DNA from: Reticulitermes lucifugus
Taxonomy: Eukaryota; Arthropoda; Insecta; Blattodea; Rhinotermitidae
Assembly: GCA_026260175.1 (NCBI GenBank)
Contig: JAKCWW010000193.1
Coordinates: forward strand, 10,511 to 52,822
Direction of reading: 5' to 3'
DNA: 42,312 nucleotides
A model generated the notes under the pieces. That model was not told the DNA's origin and ran no database searches. It was given only the letters and a program-made list of their open reading frames with translations. The translations under genes and the position numbers were made by a program. Shown here one piece after another: positions 9,346-19,785 of this stretch (the first letter of the stretch is position 1; each line of letters opens with the position of its first letter).

Positions 9346-10319
9346 CTTGAGTAGTCCATCAAGAAGGGATTTCAAACGTAAAACTAAGTGTTTATGTAGG
9401 CTGCCTCTTAAACCATAGTTGTACCTACACATACCAGCTGCATAAATATTAAAAAGAACGCTTCACCTTGCCCAAACCCTCAATTGATGGGTTCCGCATG
9501 ATTCCGACATCCTGTAGAATAACACTGAAACAAGAAATGAGTTTCATCAACACCAGTTACAACTTCGAAATGTTTTCATCATTATGGGTCATCCGCATGA
9601 TGTACCCCAACAAACACGGCACTTAAAAATGGTACGTCTTATCTTTTGTATTGTTTCGATGTCAGTGGTTAGTCTCTGTAACGGTGGCGCAGTGCTCGTT
9701 CGGCGAAGTACTTCGTTAAATACTTAAGTTTTTGTTTCGATCAGAGTTTCTGAATTTTCTTCAGCCCACGTGATCCTTTTCAGTAGCAAATTAATTTTTA
9801 TGTGGAGCTGCTTGTTGACGTGTTGGTCTGTTATGTACAAACACGACAGCACACAGACACTCTTCTTCATTTTGAACATATATTATGCATTCAGTGTACA
9901 GAAACAGACGTACGGAAGCACACTGCCAAGACGGTTTGGAAATTTTCGTCCTCTCTGACAATGAATGAATATATTGTGTCTCACCTACCCCTTTACGAGT
10001 CTTCACGTACCCCCGGGGAGTACATAAGCCTACAGCATACCGTCAACTCGGATTTAGAATAGTTTCAGATTTCAAGGGTTTAAAATGGTTTAGAGGAGAG
10101 ATTAAACATATTAGCCACATCGACGGCAGGCGCTTGAGTTGAGCAATCCTGTTACAGTCCAAGGGGCTACATTCTTATGCGGCAGGAGAACCGGATGCAG
10201 GTATGGGCGTTAATACTGAAGGGAATCTGAAAGAGACGTGAAGCTACGAAACACTTGCTATGCCCGTATTTTAGGTTTTAACTACAATAGTGTTATGGGT
10301 ACGATACAGGGGAAGGGAA
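9346..10319. other. No convincing gene; possible weak transposase echo on the minus strand
   Basis: No exon recognised. On the minus strand near 9480-9590 a frame reads VVTGVDETHFLFQCYSTGCR, reminiscent of a VTGDETW-type transposase block, but the neighbourhood does not support it. Short overlapping frames at 9770-10062 look accidental. Confidence 0.3.
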
Positions 10320-10600
10320 ACCCCAATTATTTGGAGTGGCCCTCCCATCACGCGAAGAGAATAGCCAACCATTGTTCACGTCACGTGACCGGATGGGATT
10401 GCCTGCCAACAGAGGTGGTCACTGATCATACCATGCCACAGGGAGGAGCCAATCAGGGCGAGGCAAATGTACCGTCTTGATCTCACGCCAACCAATGTCC
10501 ACCTCACGATGGCACATGCAAGGTGTTATAGAAACCGGCACGCCTGTTACAGGTGGGGGATGGATGGCTCCACTGGCTGTTCTATCGATTGGTGGACAGG
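10320..10600. promoter_or_regulatory. Candidate regulatory cluster (SOX, E-box, CCAAT motifs)
   Basis: A GC-richer island containing CCATTGTT (SOX-type, 10369-10376), the perfect palindrome GTCACGTGAC (E-box/CLEAR type, 10380-10389), CCAAT at 10449-10453 and 10492-10496, and an inverted CCAAT at 10588-10592. Such motifs cluster in promoters and enhancers, but no transcript start is visible. It would lie within the proposed SoxD intron. Motif matches alone are weak evidence. Confidence 0.25.
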
Positions 10601-10734
10601 GTCAGTGTGTTACATGTGACCCGGACTTTCGTTGCTACCCCAGGGAAGAATCCGGTACGTCGAAAAGATATTTAGTCTAACTACTTAAATATGAGGTTTC
10701 AGATAATGAGGGCGGTAAATATTCAGACGACGGT

Positions 10735-10980
10735 CTTCTGAAATATGGTATTATGTAGCTTGGTACGTCGATACCGACGTTTTGGAGAAACCTGTTGGTA
10801 CCATGTTTGGTTTAGAACAGCGAGGCACCTAATTAGTTACAAAGAACAAACAACAACCACTGGTGAGATCTGCGCTCTTCTGGGTTATTATGCAGCGTCG
10901 TGTGGTAATTGTTTACAGACGTTTCGGGACAATGTACAGGTCCGACCTTCAAGGTTGAGTGGACCAAACAAATCTCTATA
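10735..10980 (+). repeat. Two adjacent cockroach-type short repeats (CSLVRRYRRF and QRRVVIVYRRF)
   Basis: The first unit (about 10741-10815) reads MVLCSLVRRYRRFGETCWYH. The second (about 10866-10965) reads RSALFWVIMQRRVVIVYRRF then GTMYRSDLQG. Both match well-known translated signatures of short interspersed repeats in cockroaches and termites (recalled). They are head-to-tail here, separated by about 50 bp. The reading frames are a property of the repeat, not evidence of a gene. Confidence 0.6.
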
Positions 10981-12379
10981 ATAAAATGAGGTGTTTTTCT
11001 GTCTGTGGCAGCCATAGCTCATCAGAAAATAGAGAGTGGAGTTTGAGATTTTGATGATAGTTATAGGATACGCCGTGCCAAATACAGTCAAAATATGTCT
11101 ACGTAATAGGGGCGACTCCTCCTATATAGGCCCATATACGATACATGCCACGCTTACCGGGGTGCAGGAGAAACATTTGAGAATCGAGTACAGCACTACA
11201 ACACCAGGTGGCAGCACTCCGACAAGATATAAACGCTTGGTTTGCTCTAAGAAAACACCGAGGACAGGCCATGAAGCTGAGCGTGGCGATAATAGACAGG
11301 AATGGACATTAGTCGATAATAATCGACAGTAACATTAGCAGCTCGACCGTGGACTAGTTCGTGGCAATAATAATCGATAGCAATGGATTTATTTTTGTAA
11401 ACACTTTGGAGATTTGTTACACGTTGCAGTTGTAAGCAAAACGTGAACGCTATCAGGGCCAAGATCTGCCACATGGCTAGTTAATGTATAGGCCAACAAT
11501 AAGGCCTTTAAAATGCCTGAGAATGCACATGGGCACTGCTGACTCAGACACACACGTTTACTGTGAAAGTCGAAGCAAAAGTTTTCTTGAAGATGTCTCT
11601 ATTACCAATTTCGTCTAGGTTTTCCTCAGCACGTAGCTTCTGTCTGTCCTTATTTAGGAACAAACCGGTTGCTCGACACCGGTTCACGTACTTGAAGGTT
11701 ATTGCGTTTGTAATATGTTCATCAGGAAACTCGTTTGAACTGACGATGACAATTCTTGCAGGACTGCTAGTTAGCATATAAAGCGCAGACAAACACGCCA
11801 CGTTCAAATGATATCCCGTTGGGACTGAAGGCTGACTCACGTCACGACAACAGGCACAATGTCTGCCACAGATCGGATTTAGGTGGCTCGGTGAATCAGC
11901 CAAATTCCATTTGATAAGGTGGCCCACGGGGAGTAAGCAATGATATCGGCCCGGTGAACTGTATAGTGTAACAATATGCACTGAGCGGTCCATGTTACTA
12001 AAGGGAACATTTGCAAACGCGGACAATGTAATACAGTCTCAAGCATGTTACTTTTATTTCTCCTGCAAGCAGTTTAACACACAACAACAACAGAAGAGCA
12101 AGTTGTGGCCTTTCCTACACAACGCAGCTTACAAAAGCTGCATTTGCCGTCAAGTTATTTAGACAACTGGAGAATCACTTAAGGGTTGATTTAAGGCATG
12201 AGCAGCCGAAGTTCAAAATTAAATGGGCCTAAACTGACGAGAAACTTACAGAAAGTAAAATTTGTGTGAGATTCTCTTCAAGCAATGACGACTATAAGGA
12301 ATATTCTTGTTCGCTGAAGGACCTTAGTTCTGGTTCACGCTTTAATGAACCATTAGGCCTACTTGATATACTTGTGAAC
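10981..12379. other. No gene seen
   Basis: The longest uninterrupted frame of the window (160 codons, minus strand, 11544-12026) lies here. It has no ATG at its start, no recognisable domain, and its composition matches its flanks, so I do not call it a gene. Confidence 0.4.
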
Positions 12380-12440
12380 AATCTGTCCTAGCAACCAATG
12401 AGGCGGAAGGTGCAGTGACGTAGATATATTACGATTGGCT
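12380..12440. promoter_or_regulatory. Candidate promoter-like motif cluster (CCAAT, ETS, CRE)
   Basis: Within 60 bp: CCTAGCAACC (RFX-half-site-like, 12388-12397) running into CCAAT (12395-12399), GCGGAAG (ETS-like, 12403-12409), GTGACGTA (CRE-like, 12415-12422) and an inverted CCAAT, ATTGG (12434-12438). Stacked NF-Y, ETS and CRE sites are typical of core promoters. No first exon is evident on either side. Confidence 0.25.
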
Positions 12441-14550
12441 GGCTTGGTTACGTGAGCAACAGGACTGATAATGGTGAGAGAGCTCTTGAGAGGACCAGAC
12501 CAGGTAAAATGGCGCGGAATGAATAAATGATGGGCTAGGCGTGAATGTGAGACTCGAGTGGGTAAAAGAAAATTGTGGAATGACAGAATGGTAGAAAAGT
12601 TGATAAAATATTCTGTGGTAGCTGACTTCTCAGATTTGACATTATTCACACTTTAAAGCACAGTGGTAACTACAAGTATGCGTACTGGTGCTTTAAAATT
12701 ACAACTGCATTTTCTCTCGAAGTGTATTTTCGTATAAAGAAGCCGCGACAGATGCCGCACATTAAAAAAAACCATTGTACAGAATTTAAGGATTATACAT
12801 TTGGTAGGTGGTAAAAGCACTGACATAATAATTCAGGTTTGGTTTGTTAATACTGGGGTTACTGAAGTTGAAAGATTTTCCGAAGTTAAACAAATTTTAA
12901 TAATGCAAGAAGGATGGTGGGTCATATGAGTTGCGTCATTTATCACAGAAGTAATTTAAAACACAATCAAGTTTTGGACATCCCATCCTTTCTTTAGATT
13001 ATAATCTTCCAGTCATCAAAGACAACATTAAGTCCCTAAGAAAACGACAACCTCCAAAGCTATGCCCACATAAACTTCAGTCTCCAAAGATAAACTTTAT
13101 AATCTACAAGATTCCAGCAAACAGCAAAATCAAATGTTATTCAAGAACATGTTTTAATTCTAATTCTTTAGTTTTAAATTAAAAAGATTTAATACGATCT
13201 GAAACGCATAATATTATTAATATATACCCAATGTATGACACAGATCAAGCCACGTTCTTATGTTACATTCAGATGCGTTCTTTGTAATAGGATATGTCAC
13301 ACACAAGCATAGAACTGAGACGTAACTTCCTTTACAATGGAAAGGCATGAAACTTAGGCTATGCCACTGAACATGTAACCAGTTACACCAAATGAAAGGA
13401 GATTTTGTAGACGGAAAGCGAATAGACCAGTAAAGTGATCAAGAACGCAGCGGTATGCTAAACTGAAATCCAAGTACTTCAGTTCTCTGGCCATACAAAC
13501 ACCAATCAGCAGTGGCATGGACCTACACGTGCCACTAGCCTTCAAGCGGTCCAAATGACATTTCACAGAAATAAACAGGAACAACTTGCCCGAGCGCCGG
13601 AACTTTTAAAATTCCGGCAGGTAGTCATGCCACTTTAATGTAAGAGTTGATTGACGTGATTGGTTTAAAAATACCCCGTACTCCTCTCCGCCCACCCCCA
13701 TCCGGCATGGACATGGGAGAGGGGAGAAGCGGCCAGTTGTTTCTCATCGGGTCACGGCACCTTTTAGGTAGTAAATTAGAGTCCATCAATCACAACGTAA
13801 AGGTGGCACAAAAATATTACCCTTACTAACTGTATGAAACGGTCATTCTGAAGCTAACTGTTGCTGGTCAAGAAAGCTCCAGCCTTTATGCAAACCCAAC
13901 GTTTATGACCGTTGATTTTCAATGCCATGCCGTTAGACAGTTCGGCGGGAATTGCAACCAGCGCCAAGGTTGCTTTATCAGGCAGTGCGTCTCATTCCCG
14001 GCAGTCGAATCTCTGCGCGTTACCCTACACAGCGTTTCTGCTCGCTTAGTCATGTATATCAACAAGTCTTCCGAACAGACCATGTTAAGAAACTGCGCAG
14101 CAGAGAGTGTGGTTACTTTGAAGTATAGTCTAACGTGTAACACAAAGAGGTTTGATTGTGCCATAAACTGTTATTTTCACTGTTCGTATGGCATAAGTTG
14201 CAATACAGAGTGTTCTTATTATGGAAAACTGTATTAAGAAGTATCAAAGTGTCGTAGCAAATTTAGAAGTTGGTTTCCTGTGTTTCCATTCCGTTCAGCA
14301 TAAATTTCCGCGAAAATGTTTGTTATCGGGCAGTACGGTTTGATTACTACCGTATGTTACAGAAACAGATTAGTGAAGAGGTCACGTGAATACTCAGCAT
14401 TATGGATATCAACTAGTTAGCAGATGAATCCAGAATAAACGAGGTGCCACTGCGTGACATTAAAGCTGTAGTGTGGTGTGCTCTCAGTGTGACAAGAATA
14501 ATCGGGACCATCTACTTTTTGGATACAATAAATTCAGAAGGTTTCATTCA
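12441..14550. other. No gene seen; one short perfect hairpin
   Basis: About 2.1 kb with no exon recognised. There is a GCCGGAA/TTCCGGC hairpin at 13596-13618 of unknown meaning. Open stretches on both strands around 13905-14237 overlap each other and match nothing I know. Confidence 0.4.
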
Positions 14551-15836
14551 TTATGTAGTCTGTCTTACATGTCCGTAGTCTTTTCCAAAGCGAGTTCTCC
14601 ACAGGGTGCGATCTAGTACTTCCTCTTTCAATTACCAGTGTCTTCTATTTTCCTTAAGGTCATCCAGTAGCTGCTTACGTCTTCTTCCTCGTCTTCCCGT
14701 CATNNNNNNNNNNNNNNNNNNNNNNNNNNNNNNNNNNNNNNNNNNNNNNNNNNNNNNNNNNNNNNNNNNNCCTTTCTTCTTTTTATTGTATGTAGGATAT
14801 TCCTCTCCTCCTAGACTCTGTGTAATACTTCTTTTCTCACACGATCGGTCCAACTGATCTTCGTTCTTCTCCAGCACCACATGTCAAAACTTTCCAAAGT
14901 GTTCACGTTTCAGCACCATACAAAGCTACAATCCAAATGTAGCATTTTACTAGTTTCTTCCTTAAAATTAAGTCCAATTTGCTGGTGAAAAGAGTCTTCT
15001 CCTTGTTGAATACTGCTTTTGCCATGGCAATTCTGGACTAAATTTCACGTGTACATCTTGCATAATTTGTTAGCATACAACCCAAATAATTGAAATAAGC
15101 TTATTTCACATTCTCCAGTTGTTTTTGATCTATCATAATTTGTATTGCGGATGGTCGCCTTGAGATTCTCATTACCTTAGTTTTTTCCACATTTATTTCC
15201 ATTCCATTGCGTCTTCCAATTTCAATTAGTCTATCAATCATGCCCTGTAGCACCGTTTTTTTCCTTCGTCAGTATTTCACAGTGCGAATTACTTGTCCTC
15301 CTATTTTGAAGTGTCCAAACAATTCAAGAGCTTCCTTGGTAAGGTACGTTTAATATAATCGGTGACAAACAGCATCCTTGTCTAACTCCTCTTCCAATCT
15401 TCACACTTCTTGTCTCGCCTTGGTCCAATCGTACTTTAACACTTTGTTCATTTGTACGTTTCTTTTAGGATCTGCATTAATTTGGTCCAGTTGACATGGT
15501 CAAATGCCTTCTGCCAGTCTATGAAGCAAGCACACAATTCCTCATCTATGACCAAGGTTCGTTCTGATATTATTCTCAGCATTCCAATTGCATCCCTACT
15601 TCCTTTTCCTCTTCTAAATCCAAACTGATCTTCTCTAAGTGCATTCTCAAGTTTCCTTTGAATACATCTTCTACGTATCCTCGCTACTATCTTTGCTGTA
15701 TGTGCGATGAGGCTGATTGTGCGATGGCCACTGCATTTTGTAGCTTTGGGCTTCTTCTTTAAGCCAATCATTGTAACTTTAATGAAATCTCTGGGCCACT
15801 CTCCAGTTTCTGAAGGATACAGTGGATAAATTACAG
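14551..15836 (-). pseudogene. Non-LTR retrotransposon reverse transcriptase relic
   Basis: C-terminal two-thirds of a LINE reverse transcriptase, read on the minus strand in several frames. From 15836 down: SETGEWPRDFIKVTMIGLKK, KCSGHRTISLIAHTAKIVAR, EDQFGFRRGKGSRDAIGMLR, CACFIDWQKAFDHVNWTKLM (RT blocks; the FIDWQKAFD aspartate is kept), then EQSVKVRLDQGETRSVKIGR and GVRQGCCLSPI. The YADD catalytic box is lost: TVKY is followed at once by a stop (about 15270) where ADDLVL should be. Further on: GMIDRLIEIGRRNGMEINVE, KTKVMRISRRPS, IVALYGAET with W changed to stop, MWCWRRTKISWTDRVRKEV, an assembly gap, TGRRGRRRKQLLDDLKENRR, and LKEEVLDRTLWRTRFGK with a terminal TAA at 14551-14553. The endonuclease domain is absent, as usual for 5'-truncated LINE copies. 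Clade not assigned. Confidence 0.9.
14704..14770. other. Assembly gap (67 N)
   Basis: A run of 67 N falls inside the LINE relic, between the HTIKRRK and TGRRGRRRKQ blocks. About 25-30 residues are normally found there, so the gap length is roughly right if the copy was collinear. Confidence 0.99.
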
Positions 15837-15911
15837 CACCATTTTTCTTTTTACATTTAACTTATGAGGACAATGAATAAGGCGAACCTCCCATAGGCCA
15901 ATACAGTAATT

Positions 15912-16167
15912 TGATGGCCGCCTTACGTAATATTTCTCGGGACCGATTAATTAGTCGCCGTTTGCGACCTGCTCGTTCACCCGATCCGACGCCATGTAAC
16001 CATTATCTGTGGAAATTTTTCAGAGACAACGTTCGTGAGAGCAAATACACACGGAGGACGACCTTATACAAATTATCTGGCGTGTAGAATCAAATATTCT
16101 TTTCCAGATCACCAGGTGTCAAATATGCCTGAAAGTTGCTAGAGGTTATTTCTAACACCTGCTTTAA
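15912..16167 (+). pseudogene. DDE transposase C-terminus relic (IS630/Tc1/mariner-like)
   Basis: The plus strand reads DRLISRRLRPARSPDPTPCN then HYLW (about 15937-16012). This is the SPDLTPCDxxLW motif that carries the third catalytic acid of this transposase group. Here the aspartate codon is AAC (asparagine) at 15998-16000. After a shift near 16045 the frame continues HTEDDLIQIIWRVESNILFQ, ITRCQICLKVARGYF, stop, HLL, stop (16165-16167), matching the usual GGHFQHLL ending. The RNase-H-like fold with the first two aspartates is missing upstream, so this is a 5'-truncated or internally deleted copy. It lies next to the LINE relic in opposite orientation. The same family appears to be represented at 29850-30120. 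Confidence 0.75.
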
Positions 16168-16980
16168 CATGCGATGTCGTATTGTGCAGGACTTATTTTT
16201 TATTTTATTCCGACGACGGCAGCTTTGTCGTATAGAAAGCCTACATTCGCCAGAACATCCCGTGACAGCTGTCGTGCTGAGGTCAGTGATATAATACAGA
16301 TTTAACGCATGTTCTATGAGCGGATTCTGCTTTAAGATGGACACTGTTTTTGACCAACTGATCATGACCTTCCATCAAATAAAACACTTCCTTATCTATT
16401 ACTCATTTTCTTGCACCCGATATATTTCAAATCCTTTAGTTAATTCTCGTGGGTTCCGTTTTTAGACCATTATTGAGGATTTACAGCATACGAAATGTCA
16501 ACTGTCGCAGCCTGTACAACGCATATGGTGTTAAAGTGATTTGACGTAAGTTTATGAACAACTGCTCATTACACTGTTCAATGGATTATAACATGAGCCA
16601 GATGAATCAGTTCCACACTTTCACATCCTATTTCCGCATTTTTTATTGTAGTAGACCAATTACCCTCCCTCTACTCCTAGGTCTCCGAAACGCTCTTTCT
16701 TTTTCCGTCAGGTTTCCAAATAAATGGTATGCATAACATCACCCATACGTGATATGTGCTTCTCCCGTACCAACCTCCTTGACATAATTTCCCAAATAAT
16801 ATCTGGTGAAGAGTGAAAATTACGAATCTCCTCATTGCGTAATTTTCTCCAACTACAGGGAACTTTCAAGGTGAAGTGTGGAACACTTATGCATTCTAAA
16901 CTCAAAGGCGAATCTGAAGTGTCAATGGGGCCTACCGCGAAATAAAAAATGTGACGAAATTGCGCACAAATTTTTCATTT
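16168..16980. other. No gene seen
   Basis: About 800 bases with no exon, RNA or named repeat recognised. Confidence 0.4.
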
Positions 16981-17140
16981 GGATGTAGTCTGGTGGAAGT
17001 GTACAAACATCCAGAGAAATATGCTGCTTCCATTTTCTGTCCTGATGATGGAGGCAACGGGTTCCTTTGAAATACTGGTAAATGTATACCAGACTACACG
17101 GAGTCATATAAAAAATAACAATAACCTTCATAGTCACCAA
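16981..17140. repeat. Foldback repeat of the DVTPCSLV family
   Basis: The minus strand reads YEFLTLVTMKVIVIFYMTPC then SLVYIYQYFKGTRCLHHQD (17158 down to about 17042). The plus strand from 16981 carries the inverted arm GGATGTAGTCTGGTGGAAGT, so both arms surround the CCTGATGATGGAGG centre. The frame is fairly intact here but has no start, no domain, and is a known feature of this repeat, so I do not treat it as a gene. Confidence 0.7.
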
Positions 17141-18820
17141 CGTCAGAAATTCATAACTTACGAATCTGTGTACGTTTTCCTTATTCGATGTCATCGTTTT
17201 ATATTAAAGAATACAGTATTACGCACATAGGGACGTCATTAGGTAACACGGACTTGTTAACCAGCTAGTGCTTCTGAGTTCACAGTAGGCAAGACCTCAA
17301 GGAGTCTTTCAGCCATCAGCCTTACAAAGCCTTCACTCTTTTTCTCTTTACATTATTTAGGACTTCCTGTAAGGCGGATTAATAATATACTCGTACTTCT
17401 TGTTGTAGCCAAATCCCTTGGTCAGTTTTTCTTAGCTTCGTTTGTGCATACACAAAGTTAAAAGAAGAAAACTTGTGAATGAACGAATACGAGGTTCCAC
17501 CTACGTGCATGGTATACACAAATTATAGAGACGCAAGATACTGAAGAAAGACCAGAAAAGAACAAGCTTATGAGAGAAGAAAAATACATCAAAAGCATGT
17601 AAAATTGGAGTTCTCTACCAATGGTTTCTTCGCTACTTTTCTTATACATCTATTCTCCTATCATTATCTCACAAATTTCTTCCTTCTATGTAGAACATGG
17701 TGTTTTAATTCCAGCCTTCTTTATTTTCCTATCTTTTATTTTCTTCCAACAAGGAAAGTATCCATCCTTTTCTGTCCACATTTCTCTGCTTCTTTTCATT
17801 TCTCTTCTGCCTTTTATTCTTTCTTTTATCAATACGGCTGGGCTTTTCTATGGACTTCAAAAGGCACACTAGACGCTAGACAGCAGAGAACACCGGCGGC
17901 ATGCAAATTCCCTGAGCAGGTTAGTACACTCATGTTTCCAGCAGAGTAAAACACTGTCGCAAAATAATATAACCACAAATATTTTCGCCCGCAGTTCATT
18001 GTTATAGGATTCGTCTGGCTGTAAACGTATAACAGCCTCGTCTTGAAAACAGCACATATCCTAGACCTGTTTCATATGAGACTACAATTTTATTTTACTC
18101 AGTAAAAGAGGGCGTGTCTTTTATCGTTGCCCTAGGCACCGCAGCTCTCACGGGACCTTGCGACGGACACAAGCTGTCATGTGACAAAGCTGCTATGTTT
18201 GGTAAGACGATAAAAGGGGGCCCTGTAGTGAGACATATTGAAAAGCAAGTTTCGTTATTCGAAATTACAGTATAAAATAATGAGCCAATAGCCCCCTCTC
18301 CACCGGAATTATTCCTGCCGAGAAAATTAGCTACAGGCCTACATTTATAATTTTATTTATGGTTAATTCAAAGACCCTGTCAATATCTCATGCTGTATAG
18401 CGCCAAACGATTAATTTGGTGAATCGTGGAATAAATGGAACTGGTTGTGGCCAAATTTAATGTAGTATCCCGGTATGTGCCTGGACTGACTGAGGAGAAG
18501 CGGGTACTTCATGATATGGTGACCTTATTCTTTAGATTGCGAGTTTAGCTGCTATAAAGTGTCAAGGTTAACACAGACTTTCGAATGACTTTTTGTGCGG
18601 GAAATTTCTTAATCTGTTCCGATATCAGTAGCTCATTTTGACTATTAGTTCAGGAGAATAATAGGCAGATTAACAAAACAAAGACAATAAAAAATATACA
18701 CTGTGTGTGAACAACATAAACTACTGCAGATGCGTATTTTCAAAAGATCAAATAATCAGATTCATGTCAGTAGCGTTTGAAATTTCTTCTTCTCTTCTTC
18801 TACTTCCCCCCGTTTTGTTC
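17141..18820. other. No gene seen
   Basis: About 1.7 kb. Pyrimidine-rich around 17600-17850, giving open frames without any domain signal. A 10-bp inverted repeat CTTTTATCGT/ACGATAAAAG spans about 18118-18217 and could be a small MITE remnant, but the rest of the arms match poorly. Confidence 0.35.
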
Positions 18821-18964
18821 CTAAGTGGAACACACGGCCTTCGTGAAGTCCTTCCATTTGGTTCTATCTAAGGCTAGTCCTTTTGCCTCTTTCCAGCTTT
18901 TTCCAACCTTCTGCAGTTCCCTTTTTATTGTTCTTTTCCAGGTCTTTCTTGGCCTCTTTTGAAA
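18821..18964 (-). pseudogene. Non-LTR retrotransposon C-terminus fragment
   Basis: One uninterrupted minus-strand frame reads RPRKTWKRTIKRELQKVGKS, WKEAKGLALDRTKWKDFTKA, VCST, stop (TAG at 18823-18821). This is the C-terminal tail seen after the reverse transcriptase in many insect LINEs (RPRKTW...A.DR..W). It is a different family from the relic at 14551-15836, which ends RTLWRTRFG. Only about 47 residues remain, so it is a short 5'-truncated or eroded copy. Confidence 0.7.
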
Positions 18965-19711
18965 TTTAGGTGACTATAAAAGCGAAGATGTCCTTGTGTT
19001 TCAACAAATCTCATGCCATGAATACAATAGAAAACTAGAAGTACATTTAACGCACTCTTCATTTCGGCACTTGGCGTCACGTTCCGGCCGCTTAACATCT
19101 AAGTAAGGAGACCACAGTACCCACTGGATTAGGCGTGGGGGTGGGTCATCCAGAGCCGGTCTTGGACGCTGTGGAGATATGCAAAGCCTCTTGCGCCATT
19201 TCTACAGCATCCTGCCTGTAGCCTAATCACTACAACGACTGAGCTACCCAGGAACCTTCATCTTCAGGTATGGAAAGAAAGGTCTGAGGTTGAGCATATT
19301 GTGAACGACATACATGAGGGTACAGCAAACAAGCGAGGTGATTTCTATGGTAATCTCAAACATTGGATCACGGGGGCCAAAAGAGCAACAAAGCTTGACG
19401 TAGGAGCTGAGTTCCTTTGTAACATCAGCACGCACGTATGCACAAACAGCAGTGACATGTACGCTACAAAGAAACACAGTCCGGGAGACGAATAAGGGAA
19501 TACATAAGCTGCATTCCTTTCATTCAGCTCTTCCAGTGTTTACTGTTTCACTTTTGCATACAGCCAAGTCTGACCAAGCCCACATCGTGTCTGAGCAATC
19601 GCCAGTCACTTCTCAGTCATCAGTCAGTATGTGTTTCCGTGCCTGCTCGAAGTCGTGTAACAGAATTATATATTTAACACACACTCATCTGCTTTACTTG
19701 AAGAACACTTA
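18965..19711. other. No gene seen
   Basis: No convincing exon. Around 19190-19255 the plus strand has CTGTAGCCTAATCACTACAA then CGACTGAGCTACCCAGG, which as reverse complement resembles a tRNA-like SINE head, but the rest is too diverged to call. Confidence 0.35.
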
Positions 19712-19785
19712 TTACGTTCTGGGATGTGACGTCGTGTGTTTATTTACTTATTTATTTATTCATTTATTTATGTACTTGTGGTCTA
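19712..19785 (+). repeat. Truncated DVTPCSLV repeat running into a (TTTA)n microsatellite
   Basis: TTCTGGGATGTGACGTCGTG at about 19718-19737 is the start of the foldback repeat. It breaks off into TTTATTTACTTATTTATTTA-type sequence to about 19770. Confidence 0.55.

Noticed and set aside
9480..9590. Minus-strand VVTGVDETHFLFQCYSTGCR as a transposase block
   Set aside because: Only one short motif resembles VTGDETW, with an extra residue, and flanking sequence gives no second catalytic block. A frameshift-aware search against Tc1/mariner proteins would decide it.
11544..12026. Longest open frame (160 codons, minus strand)
   Set aside because: It starts at TTG, has no domain, no promoter or splice context, and codon composition like its surroundings. 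A frame of this length can be chance in 42 kb.
13905..14237. 110-codon plus-strand frame overlapped by an 81-codon minus-strand frame
   Set aside because: Both strands open over the same bases with no family match and no splice sites that fit; likely chance.
16922..17194. 90-codon minus-strand frame reading like a protein (FLTLVTMK...CSLV...CLHHQ)
   Set aside because: It is the translated signature of a high-copy foldback repeat found many times in this window on both strands, not a gene.
17605..17949. Open frames rich in Phe, Leu and Ser, resembling membrane protein
   Set aside because: The frames result from a pyrimidine-rich tract; two frames of the same strand look equally hydrophobic.
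18118..18217. Small MITE from CTTTTATCGT/ACGATAAAAG arms
   Set aside because: Only 10 bp match exactly, no target duplication, and such pairs are expected by chance.
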